From Kalaharituber pfeilii (Eukaryota > Ascomycota > Pezizomycetes > Pezizales > Pezizaceae), in contig WHUZ01000004.1 of assembly GCA_015179045.1 (NCBI GenBank), positions 2,108,001-2,172,000 on the forward strand: a DNA stretch of 64,000 bases. Reading direction: 5' to 3'. The notes under the pieces are model-generated. The model saw nothing but the letters and a program-made list of their open reading frames with translations. It did no database searches and was not told the DNA's origin. Position 1 is the first letter of the stretch; each line of letters begins with the position of its first letter. Shown here piece by piece: positions 14,129-26,371 of this stretch. A program made the translations under genes and the position numbers.

Positions 14129-16406
14129 TCATGCTGCTGCAAGATTGGTAAGTCTGATTTTGAGATTTTTCAAATCTTGGTGCATCTGCAACACACGACT
14201 CATCTTCTCTTTCTGAAGCCTTCCAGATGTATTCTGAGCCTCCTTGTACAGCCTAGCGTACTCAGCCCAATCGTCCTTAAACTTTTTAGCCAATGAAATG
14301 GTGTTGGCATCAGGAAAGCGGCGCTTGGGTGCCGGCGGAGGACTCGCTTCATCGACACGCTCCACCTTTCGTTTTGTTGAGGGTGCAGCCGACTCTTGCG
14401 ATTGCCGAGGCCTTGAGCGCACTGTGGCTGATGCGGTTGTTGTTGTGGCTAGTGACGGCGACCGAGTTGGAGTAGAAACAGTGCCCACACTGGTTAAGGT
14501 CTTGGGCGTTGAGGTGACTGAGCCGGCGTCGGCTGCGGTAATAGTTGGAGATAATGCTAATGGAGAACGCTTGATTGGACTCGTATTTCGGCCAATTGGC
14601 GTTACCTTGCTCTCCTTGGTCTTTGCTGTAGTAGGTCGCTTATTACCAACTGCGCCTGCCACTGGACGTTCTTTAGAGGCAGGTGTCTTCTCAGGCACCG
14701 ACTCTGGTGTTCGAGCAGGCAGGGTTTTAGACGCAGTACCAGGTTTCCTTGGTAAGGGTGAGGTAGTAGGCTTCGCTGCTTTTACTTCAGCTACCTTCTT
14801 CTTGACAGGAGATGCTGTGAGAGGAGTGGATTTCGCCGACTCCGCTTTGCTCTCGGCCTTCGGTAACGGCGATTTTCCATTGACTTTTGCGGCCCTTGAT
14901 ACTGGTACCAAGGCCGGAGGAGATTTGCTTGCTGTCTTTCCAGTATCCTCCGGCTCAGAATCTGACTCCACAAACTCCTTAGATTTATATACAGGCTGCT
15001 GTTGAGGCTGTACAGCAATTCCTCCTTCCGGGTGCCTCCACTTTGTCGGTCGCTTTTGTGCCTTGCCAGTTGCTGATCCTTCTCCTTTTGGTTTTGGCGG
15101 CCTTCCCAACTTCTTGGTCCCAGCAGGTGCTTTCTCTTTCTTTTCCTTTGGTTCCTTTTTAGGCTTTGGTGGTTTCCCTTTGTTGGCTATTATTCGCGAA
15201 ATTGTATCCTTCTCTCCAACACGCCTAGTCTTATTTGGCGGCTGTTGAGATGCTGACCTCGCCAGACGGTCTGCGCCTGTGGAATGTTCGGAAGCGGTGG
15301 GAGATGCCTCTGCTGGGGTAATCCTGCCGTCATCGGCCTTTCCAACGTTGAGACTTGGAAGTGGCCTTGGTTTGGGTATTGGAGGGGGGGGGGTGCCACT
15401 TTGACCTTTCCTCGATCCTCCGGCTTGACCAACAGATCCCACTCTGGTGCGTCCGACGGCAATCGTAACCGCTCGAATGCCGCCTTGGCATTAGTAATAG
15501 CCAAATCTCTATCCTTCTGGCTACCATAAGGAAACTTCCACAGGTCCAGGTCTCGATAAATATTGTCAACCAACTCCCAATGATTTCCAGCTCGTGTTTT
15601 GTTCCCTATCCTCTGTAAGATCTTCAGGCAGAGATCAACTGGTGCGCGAGTCTTCATGGCAAGGTTCCTTTCTGAGTCCGAACCGAGGGCAAGTAAATGT
15701 ATCAATGGTGGCCGTAAAGCATCTAGCTTTGCCTCTATTTCTGGAGATGTCTGTAATGGCGACTTGGCTAGTAGATCCAAACTGTTTTCTGCTCCTTTTC
15801 GTGCGCACATTGGGGTTGGCTTTCCTAGCTTCTTCGGCGGGAGTCCTCTACCCCCGCGTGGATCCACAAGCATCGTGCTAAGGATAGATGAGCAAAGGTT
15901 ACAATGACAACGACTCGAAGGGAGTCTACCTTTTAGTTTTCTTCTCGTTCTCGAGTGCCGACATCTTTTGCTTCAGAGCCACTACTGCTGCTTCATCGTC
16001 CAAATCATTCTCTAATCTTCGGGCCTCAAATTGGTGTGTCATCAAGCCTGAAAATATTAGGCCATCCTCGGTGGTCTCGTAAACTTCAGTCCGCACGTGC
16101 TCGCTCTTCGAAAGAACCTCTTGTGCTTGGTTTTCATACAGGAATGTCTATCCATTTGTTAACAGAAAACAGCGCACGCGAGAAATACTTTCAAGCGCCC
16201 ACACTCACAATTGTCTTCCCGAATGAGACCTTGAACTCGCCAGCCTTTAACAATTCCTCTAATAATGTGCCCTCAGTGAATTGTAATCGCATGAGTTGTT
16301 TTGTACCGGGTGCAATATTTGGTGTTCCAGGTGCTTTGCTGTTGCTGATCGCCTCGGCAGCTGTCCCGAGCGTCCACCCAGCTTCCGGTACAGTAAGGTT
16401 CGGCAT
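14129..16406 (-). CDS. RNA polymerase II elongation factor ELL-like protein, frame broken at a C10 tract
   Basis: Exons (minus): 16406-16209, 16147-15930, 15877-14129. ATG at 16406 opens MPNLTVPEAGWTLG, the usual start of fungal ELL-like proteins. Exon 2 gives EVYETTEDGLIFSGLMTHQF. Exon 3 carries the helical block (LIHLLALGSDSERNLAMKTR ... HWELVDNIYRDLDLWKF), then a long Ser/Thr/Pro/Lys-rich disordered region, and ends in a short coiled-coil-like tail (FKDDWAEYARLYKEA ... MHQDLKNLKIRL) resembling the ELL/occludin homology tail. ELL proteins suppress Pol II pausing in the nucleus. The frame switches at a run of ten C (plus-strand G10, 15384-15393): upstream exons read into it in one frame and the long C-terminal region continues in another. 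One extra base in the run would restore a protein of about 721 aa. Sequencing error, allelic variation or true damage cannot be separated here. The family name is fairly secure, the fine exon ends less so. Confidence 0.75.
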
Positions 16407-16976
16407 CGTGTTTGGGGCCCTAGGTGATGTCTGTCGAGCGTGGCAGGACTTATATGAGAGTAAACAGGTTTATTGAGTGGACGGGCAAGGTAGGAAGGAT
16501 TGAGTGCCCTATCCTTCGCAGAAACCCGCCCTGGCGTGGGTGAATAGAAAGAATGCAGTGCGTGTGCTGTGTACGGACGTACGAGACAACGGGGAGAGAA
16601 CCGGTCGGTGTCTGTCTGAGTGCTCGGATGTATGTATGTGCGAGTGCTGCGGCAAGCTTCCGCCGACGCTGCTGCGGTTTCTCGGTAAGCTTTGACACGA
16701 GGATGGGGAAAGTGCTGAGAAGAAACAAGGTGGGCAAGGAAAGAACGGATCTTTGATCACAAGGCACAAGGGAAAGGGAATCGTTAGAGGGAGAGGATAT
16801 GAACGTAGGAAGGGTCGTTGGGAGGGTCTAGTGAAGAGAAGGGAAGAAGAACGAGCAGTGTAGAGTGAGAGTGCAGCGAGAGTGAGCGAGTGTGAGAGAG
16901 GTGAGAGAGTGAGGTGAGAGAGTGGACGGAGATGTTTGTCGCAGCTGGGGGGGGTGGTCTTACTGGGGGGTGGTAG

Positions 16977-17037
16977 GTGCTGGGGGGGGGAGGGAGGGAG
17001 GGGGGAGGGGGGAGGGGGGAGGGGGGAGGGGGGAGGG
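16977..17037. repeat. G-run array with G-quadruplex potential
   Basis: The plus strand shows at least six runs of six or more G separated by single A bases (GGGGGGA units). It satisfies the standard four-run quadruplex pattern several times over. It lies about 0.6 kb upstream of the ELL-like start codon. Confidence 0.8.
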
Positions 17038-17884
17038 CGAGAGGGAATGGTGGTGTGGGTGGAAGCGGTGGTGGGTGGGAAGTGGGCGGGAGCAGTGGGT
17101 GCTGGTGCTGGTGCTGGTGCCGGTGCTGGTGCTGGTGCAGCACTCAGGCAGGTGCGTATGGAAGCGGACTAGAGCGAGCGCTGCAGCTGGGGTGCCTGGG
17201 GACCGCTCCAGCGAGAGCGCAGTGTAAGTGAGGCGCTTGGCAGCACTGCTGGGCGGACGAGGTGGACGGGGACGGGCAATTGAACGAGCCTGCGACACAT
17301 GTAGCGCAAGAGAAGGGCGGGGAGGGCACAGCTGTCGAGCGGAGCGGAGCGGAGCGGGGCAGGGCGAGGGCCCGCCGATGCGCCGGGCAGAGAATGCGTT
17401 CTGGCGGGCAAAAGGGAGGCGTAGATGGGTGTGCGGTGCAGTGCGGTGCGGTGCGGTGCGGTGCGGTGCGGTATGTGCAGGCGGATGACGACCGATATGG
17501 GCCGACTGATGAAGGCACCAGGGCACTTGAACGAAAGTGATGGCAGCGGCCGCCCCAGGCTGTGCAGCGTGGAGAATACGGCGCCCAGCGCTGGGGGAGG
17601 AGGCAACGTGAAGGGGCCACAGAAGTACTATACCGGACGCTGCAGAAAGCAGAGCTGGGCGGGAGGGGATAACGTAGAGTACTGTACCCGGGCAGCACGC
17701 TCACTGCCACTGCCACTGCGCCTAGCAGACCACAAGGGTGTCTATCGTGAGCAGAACGCTGTTCGTAGCTCTAACCTCCAGGCTGGAGCGTGGTGCAGCG
17801 GTACGATGATGGAGAGACCAGACCGGGCACGCAGCAAGCGATTCCCTCCCCTCCCCTCCCCTCCCCTCCCCTCCCCTCCTGCAA

Positions 17885-17941
17885 TTAGCTCCAGCTCCAG
17901 CTCCAGCTCCAGCTCCAGCTCCAGCTCCAGCTCCAGCTCCG
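17885..17941. repeat. AGCTCC hexanucleotide microsatellite
   Basis: About nine copies of AGCTCC in direct order, immediately right of a CCCCT pentanucleotide array (17847-17878). It is open in several frames, which produces spurious Ser/Glu-Leu repeat frames. Confidence 0.9.
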
Positions 17942-18460
17942 GCAGCTTCAGAGTTTCCTCGCCTCTGCACTGCACTATGCTGCACATTCAGGAATTTGAA
18001 CTCTATTACTAGTATATACTCGAATGTGTAACGCCGTAACCTTAATGCTGTGCAGTGCAGTGCAGTTGCCCAGCCCTACCTTCGAAAGCGCTGTCTGTAG
18101 TCAGTCCGACATCACCAACAGTAATCTCGCTTCTTAGTACGAGACTATTTCTTAGGATATTCTCGTTTCTTTTGTCTCTGTGCTGTTTCACGCCAGCCGT
18201 TGTTCTCGTGCCAATCTTTGAGGTGGGGTTAACGCGAAGCGAATGAGAAGGAATCACATCAAGCGTGGTTATGTCTGAATTGAACTTTTTCTTTTTCTTT
18301 TTCTTTTTCTTTTTCTTTTTCTTTTTTTTCTGTACTGTTTTTTTTTTTTTTTTTTTTTTCTTTTCTTCCCCCTTCCGCTTCGGTTATGCCCCCCATAATT
18401 CAACCCACCAGCAAACATCTGAAACGACCCTTACAAATTTTGTAGTCGAAATAAATGAAT

Positions 18461-21400
18461 GAATGAATACAAATGGTGTATAAGGTTTCATCATGTAGCT
18501 TGCTTGTGCACAAACGGTTCTTTCAGATGGAATGCAGATCGCTTCTCAGAGGAGCGTACGTTCAAGCAGTTCACGCACAGTACTGCACTTGACCACGGCT
18601 TCCCCACTAGCAGCAGACCCTTCTCAACCTGTCTGCCAGCGCCCGTACTAGGCTACTCGGCACCATCCATGGAAAGCGATTCGCGATGCTTGGTATGCCC
18701 CCACCCCCCCCCAAGCCCAGGCACACCTCCCTCCACATCTGTAGCTGTTGTTCGTTTGTGTCTACGTAGCTAGGATACGTACTTCCTTGAAACTCAGCCA
18801 AATGTTTATGTCACCAGGGTCAGAGCCTTGTATTAAAGTGACTACCATTGCGAGAGACTAACCACCATTCTCTGGTAAAAGCCTTCCGCATATCCATCCA
18901 TCATGCGGCAGGACAGGCCCGCGCCCTACGATATGCACAGTCGATGGAGCCTGCCATCTGCTAGCCCCAGATCCCTAGCATGATCCCCACACCCACCTAC
19001 TTCCACACCACACCACACCACACCATCCCACCATATGAAAATTAATAAGAAATATGAATTATTACAAAAAGAAGGAAAACAATAATAGTGGTGGGGTGAT
19101 AAACTAACTGGCGGTACATACTCATACATAAAAGGGAAAAAACGTTCGAGAAAAGAGGACCTAAATCAATCATGAGCTTTTTCTGAACAAAACAATTAGT
19201 AAAGAGATCTGCACGACTTGCAGATTTGGAGGTGATCATTCTGGGTGGAGCAACCTGTTTAGTGGAACAAGTGCCCGATACAACCAGGTAGACAGTTTCG
19301 AACTGCCAGGTCGAGTATATGTGCGCCGCAAAGAGCTTCGTTACAGAGCTGAGTTTCCGAACATTGTATGCTCAACCGGGCTGCGCACTTGTCTCCATGC
19401 ATAAAATGGAGAATTCAAACCTTTCCATGTATGGGGGTCTGGTTACACTACCCCTCCAAGGGAAGCACCACACCCACAAGCAGTGCTGAATGGCTGCTGA
19501 TTGAGAGTTAACCTATGTGCATTTTTAATCCGGTTGGGGCATTTTTCACCTCGCTCTGTCAGCTTAGGAGCATCTCAAGTTTTGTAGCAATGCCACATTT
19601 TCAATCGAAGACCAGATTAAAGCTCGTTAAGGATTTCATTATTCATTGTTGCAATTGAGGCAAGTAACCCACAAAAAAAAAGCAGGAATTCTGGACACAA
19701 TTTTGGCGTCTATGGCGGTAGTATTTGAATAGTAAAGGGATAGCGGTGCCGAGACAGTGATGGGGCGAGTGAATACTGATAACCTTAGTTAAGCCTAAAT
19801 AAATGTGAAGATTGGGCGCCGTGATCACGATAGGAGAGAATAAGCGCGCGAGCAGCCTCTTGATTTCTTGTTTATTGGGGCTCGTGAGCCAAGCTCGTTC
19901 AATGGATTTGGATAATAGAAGCACATGTCGGCAGGCAATGTAGCTACCCACTGACTGAGTGCATGGATGCCGATATGGGGAAAGTCCAGTATCTGCATTT
20001 GCTGCTTGAGTTCTGACCATTCAATTGCAAGCTGCGGAGGTGATAGAGTAAAGAACTCTTCTGGGAACCCGAATAACTAGTGGTATATTCTAACAGGCTT
20101 TAGTAGGGGCGTTTATTGAATTGGATGCAGCAAACTCCAATAGTCTCGTAACCAGACAGCTTGCTCCGATGTAGTCCCGTAACCAGGCTCCGACACGTTC
20201 GCGACCTTCGCCAGCATGCATGAAATCAAAGAGTGAAAGCCAGCACAATCTACAGACAAGATAATGCTACGTATTCAGCATGACGCATCTCCCGGACATA
20301 CCTAGGTTGCGCAGAATATCATTGCATGGAGTATTGAGAGTATGGTCTCGCCATGTCAAAAATTCATTCTGAACTCGGCGCGCTAATTAACTAATTGCAT
20401 TACCCAGTAAATGTTTCATAATTCGATGAAACTTTCCGAACACATCTCCTTTTGATGCGTATTACAACACCATTAGTCATTCGCAACCCTCGGAGATTGG
20501 GGTTTCCATAGTGATCTTCACTAGCTCCTGTATCAAAAGGTAGTCAGCTGCAGTCAACAGGTGCGCTCACTTGACCGAAGCATGCCGGGTATAGCTACCA
20601 CTTGTGTCCCTCATTCTACCTTTCCAGAATAGTCTGGATCAGTGACAGCCCGTATTTATAAATTCTCTGGAAGAGCGCAGTCACGGACCAGACTACCGCT
20701 TAGTTGCTCGGAAGAGCGAGCTCCACAGGAGGGACAATCGTCAGAGAAAGGGGCCACGGTTCATGATAGAGTCCTTATCCGATAGCAAAAGCCCAACTTC
20801 ACGTTTATTTTGTCAGGGATGGAACTAGGCAACGGAACTTCAATCTTTGGAACTTGGGGTTTCCTTCTTTGTCCGCATACATTCTTTTTTAAGCTGAACC
20901 CCAAAGTCTAGTTACGAGACTACCCCAAAGTGACTTGATGAAACATGTCGCAAATCAGGTTCATTGATTCATGTCGCTTACACTCTTGTATCTTGCGTCC
21001 ATCGCTAACGTTTGTTCGCTTGTATCAACTAGGTTTCGTATGGTGTTACTCGCTCATTGCCCTTTGTATAAGCGGTGCGCCCGAATGATGGTTTCGCCTA
21101 TGATAATGCTTCGAATTTTGGGCATCAATTTGACTATTCCCAGGTGCGCTGTTCCTTCCAAATTAGGATCAAAGTTTCTCCCCTAGCCCTATGTCTTTTG
21201 TCGTGCAGCTCCAGCCGGGGCCAACCTATAGAGTTCAACGTTACGCCGGTGACTTCATATTATGCCCTGTCTCATACATTTCTAAAAATGATCTGGCGGG
21301 AGTTGTCACCCCCACAAAACGACATGGCTCAGTGACTTCGCCCTATTTTCACTGATCCTTGCAGAATCCGGACGGCCAATCCCAGCGTTCCTGAGCTAGC

Positions 21401-24340
21401 GCCAGCCACAGCACGTGGATACTGTTACGCATTGTAGTGCCACATTCTGGTTTGTATCGAAATACGCACACCAAAACTTTTCATTTCAATGTGTATTGAA
21501 TTTTGTATCTTTTTTGTACACAGCTACATTAACGATAGTCTATGGCCGTATTAAGAGGTAAGAAACCATCATATAAATTGTATCGGTGGACAAGAAAGGA
21601 AATCCTAGTATCACAAATTAAAAGTACGGAGCAACGTGAACCCATGAACGGCATGACTGCATCTGACCGTAAGGCTTAGAGCACTATGTGGGACCACTAT
21701 ACCTGAAATGTATTATTTTCACCATTGCACCCAAAACTAGTCTTTCTGAGGGTAAGGGTGCTCCAATCTATGGAATCGAAAAGCTGCGCTGGTAGATTGA
21801 CATTGGATGGAGGGTATTCCACATATTTACACATAGCAGAGAACGTACAGCGTCAGTTTCATATACATTAGCTTATGTATACAGTGCTTATATTTACCGC
21901 TGATACTTCGTCAAATTTCACTGATGCTCGAAGTTAGGTCACCCAATTGCGAGATAGTAAACTGTGAAGTAATAGCGAGCTTCGTGGCTACTATCAAGTC
22001 TTTAATCCACCTCGATTCATGCTTGAGCTTTCAAAGCGCCAATCAGAACCGCAAGACCAACACAACGATCGCGCGGTATTGCCTTCAGTCGCCGTCCAAC
22101 AACCTAAACCGGCGTGATCAATGGCACATGGAGTAACGTATGGTCAGCGTGTGCATGATCAGTGACATCACCACCATCAGGAAATCAGAAGCAATCCAGG
22201 CCTCTCGGACTAAGATGTTGAATATTCTTGGCACCGCGCAGCTGGGCGTTGTCACTTTGCTTATGTGCAACAGTTACGTCCGGGGCTTGGCATGAGACTA
22301 GTTGCGTTGTGGGATGTGCTCCAAATCCAAGCGTCACACTTTAGGGATGGGTCTCCGAGAAGGCTTTTCAGGGCATGAATGGTGCGTAAGTGCGCAATAC
22401 CTCTTCCAAACGTGCACCAGTTCGGATTCTCCAGTCGGCAGTCGTCTAGCAAACCCGAAGCCGGCAATTATCAAAGTGGCAGCCTGCCGGCGCTGCCCAA
22501 CGGAAACCAGTCCGGAAGAAACAAGACTTAGTCTTTGCTTAGGTCAGCGGCTGTGGATTTGACGGGTGGGGTGATGGAGTACTGTGCTGCAGATACAATG
22601 CAGATGCAGATGCAAGCTGCACAGAAACACTTTTGGCTGGGGGATGCAGGCCCAGATATATTTCGCATAGGTTATTTTTTCTGTCTTACATCCCAATTTC
22701 TCGCTCTTTATGAACACAAACAACAGCAACTTTCCAACGAGCCCTCTCGAGAGCCCTTTTGCGCTTGTGAATTCATGGGCCAATTTGGTTGGAAAACTGC
22801 TGAGGAGCGTGAATAAATTGTAGAGGCAGAGATGAACGCCGCTCTCCTGGTTACGAGACTAGCCGCTCTCGTTGAATGTTTAATGAAGAATGTGTGTGAA
22901 ATTATCGACTGGGAATCTAACCCGAAGTCCCTGCAGCCACTGTAGACTGATAGCTTTAGTAATATTCAACCAATTCTCGAGAAGGCAGGGGGCATAGGGA
23001 AGGATAGTCTGGATTTGGGGAGTGGGGGTTCTACAGTAGCAATGTGCTTCTTTCGACAGCTTTCCGCCTAAGATTCAGGCTAAAGCCTATGGTGTAATGT
23101 ATGTAGCCGGCAATGACGGGAGATGAGCAAACTAAACTTGTTCTCGCAAGCCAGCCCTGGACAGAAGCGAAGGTTACTATCGAAAACTCTAGTACAGTAG
23201 AGGTTTGGAGTTAAAACCCAAGATGGTTGGTGATTGCGCACTTGTACTGATAAAAAGGCTCCATTTTAGCACTTATAGAGCAGCCTGGTTCGAAAGGTTT
23301 ATCGAGCGAACAAGGTCTGCAGCTCGACAGTCTGAAATCATGAAAACTGTCTGGCGTCGAGGACCATTAAACCACCCAGCATGATGCATCCAAGGCGACC
23401 GAAGGAAATTTTTTTACCTTTTATTTTTTTTGTGAATTTCTGTGGCCTTATTTGAATTTGTCCCATGTCTGCAATGCATGCACGGTCTGCGTGACCTAGA
23501 GAGTATACTCATTCACGCTTGCTGGAAGGCGTCTTGCAGTCCAGAAACTTGCGAAAACGTCGGCGTCCGATATACCAGGGGCTTCGTTAATTCTAAATTT
23601 TCAGGAGTTTGTAATTCGTGAATTACTCTAACTGGGTACTTCCCTTTGTAAACTCACGACGTTGTTGATCTGGATCATCACTCCATTGAACTGTATTTAC
23701 AACTGTTAATCTAAATCATAGTGATTAAGGACATGGTACCCAACTTTGGTGGAAGGATTTACCAGTTCACTCACTATCTAACTGGCATAGTAAGCTCAGA
23801 TCGATCACACAGCGGGAAGCCATCACACATGCATGCGATCGGCGGGGGTAACTTGACTGGGGAAGGAGAGAAAAGGAAAAAACAACATATTATTCGAAAC
23901 ATGAATCTCAACTCCAAAACACCACACAAACGAAAGCAAATAACAAAAAAAATCAAGAAAAATACTATAAAGGACGGCTGACATCTGCTTGACCATGCAA
24001 AGGCGGGAAAAAGCTCCCACCCACAGTCCAGTCTTCAGCACGTAAGAGATCTTCACCCAATAATCCTAGCAACAAAACCCCTAATTCTCCGTTTCCCATA
24101 TCCATGGTAACAATCGGAACGCCATGCAGACGGGTAGGATAATTTTCAAAAGGAAAGAAGAAAAGTGCGAAGGGAAAAAAAAAAAAAACAAATACAGAAA
24201 TATCATGGATAATTAATATCGTACGTCGCCTTGCTCAATTTGCCAGGTGTTGGGATGATTCAAGGTCTGTTAGCAGGGCAATTCCTGTTTTATACCTATA
24301 TTTGGCATGTGATGTGGATGTCAGGTGTCAGGGGTATGTC
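18461..24340. other. Gene-free stretch containing one MITE-like element
   Basis: Apart from the 778-bp TA-flanked element at 20143-20920 I recognise nothing. Frames are short and unlike any family I know. The neighbouring 24.3-28.7 kb segment consists of gene relics, so further unrecognised relics here are plausible. Confidence 0.45.
20143..20920. mobile_element. MITE-like element with 15-bp inverted ends and TA flanks
   Basis: The left end (20143-20157) reads GTCTCGTAACCAGAC. The reverse complement of the right end (20906-20920) reads GTCTCGTAACTAGAC, a 14 of 15 match. Both ends are directly bordered by TA (20141-20142 and 20921-20922), the target duplication expected of Tc1/mariner-type elements. 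The 778-bp interior has no recognisable transposase, so it would be non-autonomous. A related right-hand end occurs at 22849-22859 and a left-hand end at 30800-30809, each next to TA. Superfamily assignment is inference from the TA flanks only. Confidence 0.6.
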
Positions 24341-24344
24341 GTGT

Positions 24345-25920
24345 AAACTCACCGACCATTCTGGTATCTCCCGCAGTTTGCTATTCAGGAACTTCTCCAA
24401 TTTCAAAGCATTCTTTTAATATGTTGTTTCGTTATTTTACTTCTTGCAATTCTTGAAAATTAATCCCGCACCGCGAATGAAGTCCTCCGGCATTTGATGC
24501 TAGTCGGCCTCTAGATGTTGTTCCATGGTACAGAGGTCTGAGTAATAGTAATTAGCTATAATCCTTGAATCGCAGCAGAGCTTCAGGCATACAATACTGA
24601 CTCATTGGCCCTAATGTTACATTATAAGAATCCTGTACCTCGTCTAGGTTAACTGGCTGCAAAAAGGCCAGGCCGACTGATAATTCTACAGTTCATTCAA
24701 CAGATGCTGGAGCTGAGCAAAGTGTGGACCATGCTTAGCTTCCCTAGCTAATCCTACCATTTCTGGAGACCATTCGGATTCCTCTGGAGAGGATCAGTTA
24801 GAAATAGGCCTCACAACAACGCATTGAGGACTTACTGGGGACCAGAATTGAAGCAGGGCCCACTCTGCAAGGGCCATTTCGGAGTACTCTTCGGGGCGGG
24901 CGATCAATGTGCAGTTTTGATATCGCATGTATCTTCGCCCGCACAGCTTCCTTTTGTTTGGCAAGCATCTTGGCAGATTCCAGATATCGAATCTTTGGAA
25001 TCATTGAGTACTGCATGAGCGTACCCCCTTCACAGACCTTAATATAGTCCATCCAGATTCGTTTGTTTAATGATATTTCCTTAGTAAATCCCTGCTTTTT
25101 GAATGGCATAGTTATCGGCATAGGTGAGGAAGTGCATAACGTCGGAAGTAGCATTGACATAATCATGAGGGTTAATTACCCTGTAACTATGCAGGACACC
25201 AAGACCTCATCTTCATGTGGGACGTTAAATGTAAACCATATCCTTTGACTTGATGACCTCAGGATATAACACAGAAGGCAATCTCTGCAAATTGTCTTCC
25301 TTTAAAGGGCCTATACGTAATCCCACTATAGCAGCTGTCAGATCGGCATGCCAAAACTAAATCCGCATCAAATCACCTACCCAACAGCTTCAAGTGGCTT
25401 CTTCACAATTGTCATCGACACATGACTCCTGTCATATACTAATCTCGCAATATAGTACTTCGGCATCTTTGGCAATTGTTTCAGAAAAATAGTATTCAAC
25501 TCAGTAAGGATAATTGTGCATTCCCTCGTGTTATCATTGTTGACCACTCAAAATCCAATCTTTCCATTCTTCTCCTCAATTTTGCCATTTACTGTCCCGG
25601 TGATTCTGCAGTCAGTACGTGCTGTGGTAATGTGCCTAGCTAGTAGGAATCTTTGTGGACGGGAAAGTTGCACGTGCCGGGAAGTATTCAGGGTAAAGGT
25701 AAACGACGAAGCGATTGCTTGCATATACACGTACATTCCTTTGCATGGCTTGACCCGAGTTAATTTTTTTTTGTCGAAGTTTTAGATAAACTTGAATTTT
25801 AAAAGTGGCTGTCGGTGGTTCCAAAGATTTGATGCACTTAGACGAGGAATCCTCCTGTCCCTCGGCTGCCTCAGGCTTTCGTTTGGCTTTTTTTTTTTTT
25901 TTTTTTGCATTTAAACAGGG
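24345..25920 (-). pseudogene. Decayed GCN5 histone acetyltransferase gene, introns retained
   Basis: Reading right to left on the minus strand, the order matches Gcn5, the SAGA acetyltransferase. A basic N-terminal piece (AKRKPEAAEGQEDSS, near 25885) is followed by NGKIEEKNGKIGF, stop, [10 protein letters not shown] (25510-25590) and [20 protein letters not shown]. After an intron (25326-25380, GTAGGT..CTATAG) come [50 protein letters not shown] and WSPEMVGLAREAKHGPHF. The bromodomain starts with SAWPF and QPVNLDEVQDSY, and the end is MPEDFIRGAGLIFKNCKK and KLEKFLNSKLREIPEWS (about 24345-24460). There are many stops and frame shifts, for example TGA at 25545-25547 where an Arg codon is expected and TAG at 24686-24688 where Gln is expected. 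It cannot encode a working enzyme. Retained introns argue against a retrocopy. Confidence 0.92.
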
Positions 25921-26089
25921 CCCCCAGAGATTAGCATTGCTGGCGCGAGAAAAGGCAGTAGCACAGGGGAAATAAGAGCTTTACTTTCGTTTTTCACGGG
26001 CATGTTGAGCGTTCGGACGTCGTCAAACGTTGAAGATTGAATACAAAGCTGCCTGGGGGGTTTGATCAGGTAGAATACATCGCGGAGCC

Positions 26090-26371
26090 TTGAAGCTTGT
26101 CGCATACCACGTGCCTGAGGTGCCCGTTATACCTCCCATTGCAACGTCGAGGGCCAATTCGCAGCCATTGGGAAATTACAACCACAAACTGAGTACAGGA
26201 AACCATAGGAATGACGATGGAGTCACAGTGGCTAGAAGCTCAAACTCCGTTCACTCCGCTTATCAACAAAAGCACACACAGCACTGTGACCTTCTTCTGA
26301 TGGCGATAGGTACTCTATTGCATGAAATTAAGCATGCAATGGGAATTGAGCCTGAAGCTGATAGATTTTAG
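26090..26371 (+). other. Unassigned open frame between the GCN5 and RAD50 relics
   Basis: A 93-codon frame ends in LLMAIGTLLHEIKHAMGIEP and EADRF before TAG. It has the look of a conserved C-terminus (amphipathic helix, no low complexity), but I do not recognise the family. Its position between two gene relics makes a scrap of a third decayed gene likely. No start signal or splice context supports a live gene. Confidence 0.25.

Larger units (their letters stand above)
16407..18460. other. Microsatellite-rich intergenic DNA upstream of the ELL-like gene
   Basis: No gene is supported; the long frames here (for example 16960-17530 minus) are open only because of low-complexity GC-rich repeats. 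Visible arrays are a G-run block at 16977-17037, a GGTGCT/GGTGCC array at 17099-17142, GGAGC repeats near 17339-17358, GCGGT repeats at 17433-17471, CCCCT repeats at 17847-17878, AGCTCC repeats at 17885-17941, CTTTTT repeats at 18286-18330 and a T-tract at about 18340-18360. The first few hundred bases probably include the ELL-like promoter. Confidence 0.6.

Noticed and set aside
14244..15005. 253-codon plus-strand frame
   Set aside because: It is the reverse complement of the conserved ELL-like coding exon, so a shadow frame.
16960..17716. Long minus-strand frames of 145-190 codons
   Set aside because: Low-complexity His/Pro/Thr/Arg translation of GC-rich microsatellites, with plus-strand frames equally open.
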